Assembly: GCA_027487435.1 (NCBI GenBank)
Contig: JAIYDP010000346.1
Span: 1-64,000 of the forward strand
Reading direction: 5' to 3'
Origin: Verrucomicrobiaceae bacterium
GTDB lineage: Bacteria; Verrucomicrobiota; Verrucomicrobiia; Verrucomicrobiales; Akkermansiaceae
DNA: 64,000 bases
The first letter of the stretch is position 1, and each line of letters opens with the position of its first letter. The translations under genes were made by a program, and so were the position numbers. Of this stretch, positions 57,150 through 64,000 are shown piece after piece. The notes under the pieces were generated by a model. It worked only from the letters and a program-made list of their open reading frames with translations, did not search any database and was not told where the DNA came from.

Positions 57150-57218
57150 CCCGCCCCGCTTTTCCCGAAAAGCTGGCCACATCATGGCTTGCAATGGGTG
57201 AAGCATGCAACGCAAGTT

Positions 57219-57293
<75 letters not shown>

Positions 57294-57379
57294 GCAAAGC
57301 ATGCCTCCCGCACGCCTCGCGGCCTGTGTTCAGAAAACGGATTTAAGCAAAACAGTCTAAAGCGAACCACTACATCATT

Positions 57380-58564
<1,185 letters not shown>

Positions 58565-58626
58565 TTGAAAGATTCTGCTTTACACGACTTCGTTTCTTAA
58601 GTAGTGTTGAGCAGTGCAGATCAAAC

Positions 58627-58659
58627 GGCGCCCGTGAAGTAATGACCGGGCGCCTTTTT
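58627..58659 (+). terminator. Terminator/attenuator after tuf
   Basis: An 8-bp stem GGCGCCCG/CGGGCGCC with a 12-base loop is followed by TTTTT. Since tRNA-Trp and secE follow within 200 bp without an obvious promoter, it may attenuate rather than stop transcription completely. Confidence 0.8.
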
Positions 58660-58683
58660 CGCCAGATTTTTGATATCATTAAA

Positions 58684-58759
<76 letters not shown>

Positions 58760-58812
58760 TTTTTTGATATTCTTTATTCCTGATTCGTTCCCACCTTATT
58801 CTAATTTCCGCA

Positions 58813-59037
58813 GTGAATATTTCTCGTTTTGTTAATGAAGTGCTTGTCGAACTCAAAAAGGCAAGCTGGCCATGGGAGTCCGATCCGAAAGTCAAAGGGT
58901 TAAAAAAATACAAAGAGTTGGTCGATGCTACGGTTGTCGTTCTTATCGCCATGCTGTTTTTAGCTGCTTTTGTTAGCGTTTGGGATCTGGTTTTAACAAA
59001 ATTGGTATCAAAACTAATTTCTTCGTTGACACTCTAA
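58813..59037 (+). CDS. secE: Preprotein translocase subunit SecE
   Basis: The 74-residue subunit has an amphipathic N-terminal helix (SRFVNEVLVELKKASWPWES) and one membrane helix (VVLIAMLFLAAFVSVWDLVL). It holds the SecY halves together. Translation starts at GTG 58813, 54 bp after tRNA-Trp. The single-helix form is the common one outside E. coli. Confidence 0.95.
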   Translation: MNISRFVNEVLVELKKASWPWESDPKVKGLKKYKELVDATVVVLIAMLFLAAFVSVWDLVLTKLVSKLISSLTL

Positions 59038-59102
59038 ACGCAAGACTGTATTTTTTCCCTCCCGCAACCGTATTATACGTCCTATCGCCCAACTAGCTTG
59101 CT

Positions 59103-59669
59103 ATGTCACAGTCTCTCAATAATCAACAATGGTATGTCGTTCATGTGCTTTCTGGCCAAGAAGGCAAGGTGCGTGAGCGTATTCTTCGTGAGGCAAAAGA
59201 GAAGGAGCTTGGTGACTATGTATTTGATGCCCTTGTGCCGATGGAAACCGTTTCCGAGGTTCGCAAAGGTAAAAAAACGGAATCTCGTCGCAAATTTTTT
59301 CCAGGCTACATTATTGTAAACATGAATTTGTTTGATGAAGCCAAAGATCTGATCGACAAGACTTGGTATTTCATTAAAGAAATGGATGGCGTGATTGGAT
59401 TCGCCGGAACCAAAGATCGTCCCGTGCCAATGAGAGCTAGAGAAGTGGAGGCGTTACTCGCACAACTTCGTGAGCGCGAGGACAGCGTGCGACCAGCAAT
59501 CACTTTCGAGGTCGGCGACTCAGTTCGCGTCGCCGATGGTCCTTTTGAAAGCCAGAACGGTTTTGTCGAAGAAATCGACCATGAGCGCGGCAAGCTTCGC
59601 GTAGCTGTTTCGATTTTTGGAAGATCTACTCCGGTGGATCTCGAATTCTGGCAGGTTGAGCGCGCCTGA
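59103..59669 (+). CDS. nusG: Transcription antitermination/elongation factor NusG
   Basis: The 188-residue factor links RNA polymerase with Rho and the ribosome. NGN domain (NQQWYVVHVLSGQEGKVRERI, KKTESRRKFFPGYIIVNM, WYFIKEMDGVIGFAG) and a KOW domain (GDSVRVADGPFESQNGFVEEID, VSIFGRSTPVDLEFWQVE) are in order. It follows secE by 65 bp, the conserved order. Confidence 0.97.
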   Translation: MSQSLNNQQWYVVHVLSGQEGKVRERILREAKEKELGDYVFDALVPMETVSEVRKGKKTESRRKFFPGYIIVNMNLFDEAKDLIDKTWYFIKEMDGVIGFAGTKDRPVPMRAREVEALLAQLREREDSVRPAITFEVGDSVRVADGPFESQNGFVEEIDHERGKLRVAVSIFGRSTPVDLEFWQVERA

Positions 59670-59690
59670 TCCTCTCGCTCCCGGCTACCG

Positions 59691-59716
59691 TGCCGGCGCT
59701 TTCGCGAATCACGGCA
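59691..59716 (+). promoter_or_regulatory. Hairpin between nusG and rplK
   Basis: TGCCG/CGGCA and an inner GCG/CGC form a short structure 29 bp before rplK. Possible L1-type autoregulatory or processing site, but nothing in the primary sequence proves this. Confidence 0.25.
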
Positions 59717-59744
59717 AGACACTTCCTACTAACCAACCAACCTT

Positions 59745-60173
59745 ATGGCTAAAGAAATCACCGGATACATCAAACTTCAAATCCCCGCTGGCGCTGCTAA
59801 CCCATCGCCTCCTGTCGGCCCTGCGCTCGGTCAGCGCGGTGTCAACATCATGGCATTCTGCAAAGAGTTCAATGCCGCTACTCAGTCCCAATCGGGTGAC
59901 GTTCTTCCTGTCGTCATTACCGTTTTCAAGGATAAGTCTTTCACTTTCGTAACCAAACAACCACCAGCTGGTAACTTGCTCAAGAAAGCCGCAGGCATCG
60001 CTTCTGGTTCCAAAGAGCCACACAAAATCAAAGTCGCCAAGCTTTCCAAAGAGAAGCTCATGGAAGTTGTAAAACGCAAAATGCCAGACCTTAACACTCG
60101 TAATGAAGAAGCTGCCGCCCGCATCTTGGCTGGCACTGCTCGCCAAATGGGTATCGAGGTCGAAGGTATGTAA
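59745..60173 (+). CDS. rplK: Ribosomal protein uL11
   Basis: The 142-residue protein forms the base of the GTPase-associated stalk with 23S r[62 protein letters not shown] and the C-terminal RNA-binding [20 protein letters not shown] are all present. Part of the conserved rplKAJL block. Confidence 0.99.
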   Translation: MAKEITGYIKLQIPAGAANPSPPVGPALGQRGVNIMAFCKEFNAATQSQSGDVLPVVITVFKDKSFTFVTKQPPAGNLLKKAAGIASGSKEPHKIKVAKLSKEKLMEVVKRKMPDLNTRNEEAAARILAGTARQMGIEVEGM

Positions 60174-60183
60174 ATCCCATCTC

Positions 60184-60224
60184 GTAGAATCGTTTGGCAG
60201 ATTCTGTCTTTCACTCGATTCTAC
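60184..60224 (+). promoter_or_regulatory. Inverted repeat between rplK and rplA
   Basis: GTAGAATCG (60184-60192) and CGATTCTAC (60216-60224) pair perfectly around a 23-base loop in the 109-bp spacer. Possibly an RNA processing or translational-control element. Confidence 0.35.
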
Positions 60225-60282
60225 AACGCAGGAGGGTTTCAGTTCAATGAAGTCCGCCATCACTGCCAACCAATAAAAGCAC

Positions 60283-60993
60283 ATGTCAAAACACCGCAGC
60301 AAACGCTACAAAAAAGCCGTCGCTTTGATTGATAAATCAAAGTCCTACTCCCTCGCATCCGCAGTGGAAACGATCAAAACGTTTCCCGCACCTAAATTCG
60401 ATGCCGCCGTAACCGTATCCATCCACCTCGGAGTGGATCCTCGTAAGAGTGACCAAATGGTTCGTGGCACTGTTGCCCTTCCTAACGGAACTGGTAAGAA
60501 TGTCCGTGTCGCCGTTTTCGCTCAGGGCGATTCTGCAAAAGCTGCACTGGATGCTGGTGCCGATTTCGTCGGATTTGAAGACTTGATCGCTAAGGTTCAA
60601 GGTGGCTTCACTGACTTCGATGTCGCTATCGCAACTCCTGATGCGATGACCGAAGTTCGGAAAATTGCTCGTGTCCTCGGTCCTCGTGGTTTGATGCCAA
60701 ACCCTAAGACTGGAACGGTGACTGACGACACTGCCAAAGCCATCAAAGAAGTTAAAGCTGGTCGTATCGACTACAAACTTGACAAAAACGGCAATATCGC
60801 AGCGTCCGTTGGCAAACTTTCTTTCACTACCGAGGCTCTTAATGAAAATGCTAGTGCATTCATTGACAGCGTCATCCGTGCGAAACCAGCTACCGCCAAA
60901 GGAAACTACATGCGCAGCGTTACCGTTGCTGCTACCATGTTACCTGGCTTACCGCTTGAGTCCGCAGCGTTCACCAAGGCCGTATCCGCATAA
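60283..60993 (+). CDS. rplA: Ribosomal protein uL1
   Basis: The 236-residue L1-stalk protein has SKRYKKAVALIDKSK, VTVSIHLGVDPRKSDQMVRG, VAVFAQGDSAKAALDAGADF, VLGPRGLMPNPKTGTV and VKAGRIDYKLDKNGNIAASV, the RNA-contacting segments. L1 binds 23S rRNA and in many bacteria represses its own operon by binding the rplK leader. Length normal. Confidence 0.99.
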   Translation: MSKHRSKRYKKAVALIDKSKSYSLASAVETIKTFPAPKFDAAVTVSIHLGVDPRKSDQMVRGTVALPNGTGKNVRVAVFAQGDSAKAALDAGADFVGFEDLIAKVQGGFTDFDVAIATPDAMTEVRKIARVLGPRGLMPNPKTGTVTDDTAKAIKEVKAGRIDYKLDKNGNIAASVGKLSFTTEALNENASAFIDSVIRAKPATAKGNYMRSVTVAATMLPGLPLESAAFTKAVSA

Positions 60994-61011
60994 TCCCGAA
61001 CTACTCTTTCT

Positions 61012-61515
61012 ATGAATCCCGATAAGAAAATCATCATCGACGCACTCCAAGAGCGGGTAAATTCCTCTCCTTACGTCATTATCATCGATTACACAGGCCT
61101 CACGGTTCCTCAGTTTTCTGAGTTACGCAAGCGTCTCGACGCAGCAGGTGCCAAGTGCAGCGTTGCCAAGAACAGCTACCTTCGCCAAGCTCTAGAAGAA
61201 GCAAAACTTCCCGATATTTCCGAAGCACTCGTTGGTCAAACTGCTTTCATTAACGGTGAAAGCGAAATCTTTGCAGCGGCAAAAGCCATCAGCAATTTCA
61301 CGAAAGAATTCAAGAAGCCGCAAATGAAAGTCGGTATCTTGGATGGAGTCGTGCTTGACGAAGAGAAGCTCAAGGCGATTGCTTCCATTCACTCCCGTGA
61401 ATCCGTCCTGTCGCAACTTCTTGGCACCATCAATGAGCCTGCAGCTCGTATTGCTCGTGTCATTAAGAAAAAATTCAACCCCGATGAGGAAGTTTCCGCT
61501 CCAGAAGCAGAATAA
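61012..61515 (+). CDS. rplJ: Ribosomal protein uL10
   Basis: The 167-residue stalk base protein starts with PDKKIIIDALQERVNSSPYV and VIIDYTGLTVPQFSELRKRL, has YLRQALEEAKLPD and ends in the acidic helix that binds L7/L12 dimers (VIKKKFNPDEEVSAPEAE). It follows rplA after 18 bp, so there is little room for a long L10 leader; the regulated region may lie elsewhere. Confidence 0.98.
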   Translation: MNPDKKIIIDALQERVNSSPYVIIIDYTGLTVPQFSELRKRLDAAGAKCSVAKNSYLRQALEEAKLPDISEALVGQTAFINGESEIFAAAKAISNFTKEFKKPQMKVGILDGVVLDEEKLKAIASIHSRESVLSQLLGTINEPAARIARVIKKKFNPDEEVSAPEAE

Positions 61516-61592
61516 TCCGATCACAAACACTTTGAACCGATGAAAGCTGCGCTCCGGCTCAGTTTTCTGAACACGAAAATGGTTCCTCGTCG

Positions 61593-61624
61593 GATAGGGG
61601 GCTCTCTATCTGAAATTCCCAGAT
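61593..61624 (+). promoter_or_regulatory. Competing hairpins before rplL
   Basis: GATAG/CTATC (61593-61610) and ATCTG/CAGAT (61608-61624) share bases 61608-61610, so they exclude one another. They lie about 40 bp before the rplL ATG and could affect translation of L7/L12. Low confidence. Confidence 0.25.
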
Positions 61625-61661
61625 GCTTTTGGGGGCGACGATACCGCAAAAAACAAATACA

Positions 61662-62036
61662 ATGGCTGACCTAGACAAACTCGTAGAAGAACTCGGCAAG
61701 CTTTCCGTACTGGAAGCTGCTGACCTGGTAAAAAAACTTGAAGAAGCATGGGGCGTATCCGCTGCTGCTCCAGTAGCTATGGCTGCCGGTGGTGGCGAAG
61801 CTGCTCCTGCCGCCGAAGAGAAAACGGAATTCGATGTCGTCATCACTGACGGCGGACCAAACAAAATTTCCGTCATTAAAGCGGTTCGTGAAGTTTCCCC
61901 TGGACTCGGCCTGGCCGATGCCAAGAAACTTGTGGAATCCGCTCCTGCTAAGGTGCTCGAAGGCGTTGCAAAAGACGCTGCCGAAGCCGCCAAGAAGAAG
62001 CTCGAAGAGGCCGGCGCAAAAGTCGAACTCAAGTAA
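61662..62036 (+). CDS. rplL: Ribosomal protein bL12 (L7/L12)
   Basis: I start at ATG 61662 ([20 protein letters not shown]); 124 residues. N-terminal dimer domain, an Ala/Gly-rich hinge ([20 protein letters not shown]), then the factor-binding domain with [32 protein letters not shown] and [18 protein letters not shown]. Multiple copies on the ribosome recruit EF-Tu and EF-G. Confidence 0.98.
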   Translation: MADLDKLVEELGKLSVLEAADLVKKLEEAWGVSAAAPVAMAAGGGEAAPAAEEKTEFDVVITDGGPNKISVIKAVREVSPGLGLADAKKLVESAPAKVLEGVAKDAAEAAKKKLEEAGAKVELK

Positions 62037-62056
62037 TCTTATCAAAATGGATCTCT

Positions 62057-62084
62057 CCTCATGGTTGCTTTCGCGACCATGGGG
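62057..62084 (+). promoter_or_regulatory. Strong hairpin after rplL
   Basis: CCTCATGGTTGC and GCGACCATGGGG pair over 12 bp with two G-U pairs and a TTTC loop. There is no T tract, so it is not a standard terminator; an attenuator or RNase processing site is more likely. Confidence 0.5.
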
Positions 62085-62107
62085 AAATCCTAAAAAACTA
62101 TCGAAAC

Positions 62108-62162
62108 CGGCGTAAGTCGCCACCTGTTGGACATCACCCTTGTCATGCGACAACTTACGCCG
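62108..62162 (+). promoter_or_regulatory. Inverted repeat in the rplL-rpoB spacer
   Basis: CGGCGTAAGT and ACTTACGCCG are perfectly complementary (10 bp) around 35 bases, with an additional CGC/GCG match inside. It follows the rplL hairpin and precedes the one at 62200. Confidence 0.5.
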
Positions 62163-62199
62163 ATCTCGATCTCTTTCTCACATCACTAACTCTTAACTT

Positions 62200-62223
62200 G
62201 CCCGAGCCGTTAACGGATCGGGC
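62200..62223 (+). promoter_or_regulatory. Hairpin 33 bp before rpoB
   Basis: GCCCGA/TCGGGC, then one G-A mismatch, then CCG/CGG closes a TTAA loop. Third structure of the rplL-rpoB spacer, near the rpoB start. Confidence 0.45.
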
Positions 62224-62256
62224 TGAATTCGCTAGCTCCAACCACTACTATACACC

Positions 62257-64000
62257 ATGTCTGAACGTCTCTATTTTGGAAAATTCGAGGAAGTCATTGA
62301 GCCACCCAATCTGATTGAGGTGCAAAGCCGCTCGTATGATGAGTTCATGCAAAAGGAAATCCCCCCCTCGGAGCGATCCAACACAGGCCTACAAGCCGTG
62401 TTCCATGAGGTGTTTCCTATCAAATCGTATGATGAATCCATCACCTTGGACTTCATTTCTTACGACATTGAGGATCCGAAAGTCACCTCACTTGATTCTT
62501 TGCGTCACGGCGAAACCTTCAGCGCCGCCCTTTACGTCACCCTTCGTCTGAAAGATGAATCGGGCAGCAAGAAAGAGCGCGTCTATATGGGCGAACTTCC
62601 GATGATGACACGCCGCGGAACATTCATCATCAATGGCGCGGAGCGAGTTATCGTTTCTCAACTCCATCGTTCTCCTGGTATCTGCTTTGAGACCTCCCAG
62701 CACCTAAATGGCAAGACGCTCCATAGCTTTCGTATCATTCCTGACCGCGGATCATGGTTGGAAGTGCAATTTGATACCAACGATTTGCTCTACGTTTACC
62801 TCGATCGTCGCCGCCGTCGTCGCAAATTCCTTGCGACTACCTTGTTGCGCGCTCTCGGGTATTCCACAGATCGCGACATCATCAATGAATTTTATTCTCC
62901 AGAAGTTCTCAAACTCAACGATAAAATCGATGAACATGAACTTGGTCATAAAGTGCCTTTCGAAGACCTTATGGACGGGGAGCTTGTCGTCGCAAAAGCT
63001 TATGAGCCTCTGACCATTGGTATTGTTCGTCAGTTGACTGCACTTGGACACAAGCAAGTCGAAGTCATTGACTCACGTGAAGACGAAATTCTGATCAAAT
63101 CCTTGCGTAAAGACCCCGCAAGCGACGAAGATTCTGCTCTGAAAGATATCTATCGTAAACTCCGCCCTGGTGATCCGCCGACGGCTTCGAACTCAAAAGC
63201 TCTCCTCAAACGCCTGTTCTTCGATGCCAAAAAATATGACCTCACACGTGTAGGACGTTACAAAATCAATCAGAAGCTCGACATCAAAGTTCCTGGCGAT
63301 ACAAGAATTATGGTTCCCGAAGACTTCTTGGGAGCAGTCAAATACATTCTGAAACTGAAAAAGGGCGACGGAGTCATTGACGACATCGATCACCTTGGCT
63401 CACGTCGAGTTCGTGCCGTGGGCGAGCTTCTCGCCAACCAGTGCCGCATCGGTCTTGCTCGCACAGAACGTCTCGTTAAAGAGCGTATGACTCTGTTTGA
63501 TGTCAATATCGAAGGCATGATGCCGTCCAAGCTCATCAACCCGAAAGCTCTATCAGCTGTGGTTCGTGATTTCTTTGGCCGCAGCCAACTCTCCCAGTTC
63601 ATGGACCAGACCAACCCACTCGCCGAGTTGACGCACAAACGTCGTCTCTCTGCTCTTGGACCTGGTGGCTTGAATCGCGACCGTGCAGGCTTCGAGGTTC
63701 GCGACGTGCATCCTTCTCACTATGGACGTATGTGCCCCATTGAGACTCCAGAAGGTCCGAACATCGGCCTCATCAACTCGATGTGTACCTACGCCCGTAT
63801 CAACGAGTTCGGTTTCATCGAGACTCCCTACCGTAAAGTCAAAGCCGGGAAAGTCACCAACGAGATCGAATATCTTTCTGCGGATCAGGAAGAAAAATTC
63901 CACATTGCTCAGGCCAACAACCCGATCGATAAATCAGGCAAATTCCTCAACGAGCGTATTACAGCTCGTGAAAAAGGCGGTGAGTTCATTGAGGTTGCTC
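62257..64000 (+). CDS. rpoB: RNA polymerase beta subunit RpoB (3' end outside the window)
   Basis: The frame opens at ATG 62257 ([20 protein letters not shown]) and stays open to the right edge (581 complete codons), so the gene is cut. It shows the N-terminal protrusion [20 protein letters not shown], then HRSPGI, DRGSWLE, RRRRRK, and the rifampicin-region [20 protein letters not shown] followed by [12 protein letters not shown], and [20 protein letters not shown]. The residues corresponding to E. coli D516, H526 and S531 are kept as Asp, His and Ser, so a rifampicin-sensitive-type pocket is expected. Spacing of 220 bp to rplL contains three hairpins. Confidence 0.97.
   Translation, partial: MSERLYFGKFEEVIEPPNLIEVQSRSYDEFMQKEIPPSERSNTGLQAVFHEVFPIKSYDESITLDFISYDIEDPKVTSLDSLRHGETFSAALYVTLRLKDESGSKKERVYMGELPMMTRRGTFIINGAERVIVSQLHRSPGICFETSQHLNGKTLHSFRIIPDRGSWLEVQFDTNDLLYVYLDRRRRRRKFLATTLLRALGYSTDRDIINEFYSPEVLKLNDKIDEHELGHKVPFEDLMDGELVVAKAYEPLTIGIVRQLTALGHKQVEVIDSREDEILIKSLRKDPASDEDSALKDIYRKLRPGDPPTASNSKALLKRLFFDAKKYDLTRVGRYKINQKLDIKVPGDTRIMVPEDFLGAVKYILKLKKGDGVIDDIDHLGSRRVRAVGELLANQCRIGLARTERLVKERMTLFDVNIEGMMPSKLINPKALSAVVRDFFGRSQLSQFMDQTNPLAELTHKRRLSALGPGGLNRDRAGFEVRDVHPSHYGRMCPIETPEGPNIGLINSMCTYARINEFGFIETPYRKVKAGKVTNEIEYLSADQEEKFHIAQANNPIDKSGKFLNERITAREKGGEFIEVA

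Larger units (their letters stand above)
56471..57218. other. Gene-free stretch upstream of the tRNA-Thr/tuf operon
   Basis: 748 bp without a supported gene. It contains the rpmJ terminator, a dispersed repeat (56913-56960) and the tRNA-Thr/tuf promoter (57122-57149). The rest is A+T-rich; I see no other structured RNA. Confidence 0.5.

Overview
The window reads like a chromosomal segment of a free-living member of the Verrucomicrobiota, most likely close to Verrucomicrobiaceae/Akkermansiaceae. This is inferred from the gene families present: a DUF1592-type planctomycete/verrucomicrobial cytochrome protein, a PEP-CTERM-like sorting tail, a secreted GH2 beta-galactosidase and GH78 rhamnosidase, and a eukaryote-type HisA. 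Outer-membrane beta-barrel proteins and LPS-type acyltransferase chemistry show a diderm cell. No phage, insertion sequence or CRISPR array was seen.

Layout. 1-9406 (+): 3' part of dnaB, a secreted trypsin-like protease, a Tat-exported NHL-type protein, hisA-tatD (overlapping), a uracil-DNA glycosylase, and alaS-nif3 (overlapping). 9519-17537 (+): tRNA-Gly, then an exopolysaccharide-type envelope cluster (small exported protein, outer-membrane barrel, Wzz/BY-kinase fusion, short Wza-like export protein, PDZ protein, tail-specific protease) without glycosyltransferases. 17555-20003 (+): yggS, a DUF374 acyltransferase and folD. 20137-24944 (-): a large beta-galactosidase with an inserted LamG-like domain and an outer-membrane protein, divergent from a short alkyltransferase and a DUF1592 cytochrome protein. 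27539-29139 (-): ribD and an mnmM-like gene, followed by a 21-bp tandem repeat. 29758-35933: TM2 protein, rsmH-mazG-like, tRNA-Tyr, two exported proteins of unknown function and an IscU-like scaffold. 35998-42108 (-): a type IV pilus/type II secretion module with two tandem GspE/PilB ATPases, GspF and two pseudopilins. 42334-55309: metabolic and envelope genes (flavoprotein, barrel protein, RlmD-like methyltransferase, rhodanese, dicarboxylate symporter, small OMP, GH78, ApbE, D-2-hydroxyacid dehydrogenase, PhoD). 55855-64000 (+): tRNA-Asp, rpmJ, then the conserved tRNA-Thr - tuf - tRNA-Trp - secE - nusG - rplK - rplA - rplJ - rplL - rpoB block, running off the right edge.

The most unusual points are a uracil-DNA glycosylase of the iron-sulfur family that has lost every cluster cysteine, a yeast His6-like HisA in a bacterial gene pair, an AlaRS with an extra segment before the conserved LYDTYGFP strand, a LamG-like module inside a GH2 barrel, a 21-bp repeat that keeps a heptad reading frame open, a foldback dispersed repeat, twin pilus ATPases, and stacked hairpins between rplL and rpoB. 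No wholly new multi-gene system could be demonstrated; the envelope cluster at 9653-17537 is the best candidate for an incompletely described one. All family calls come from reading motifs by eye, without database searches.
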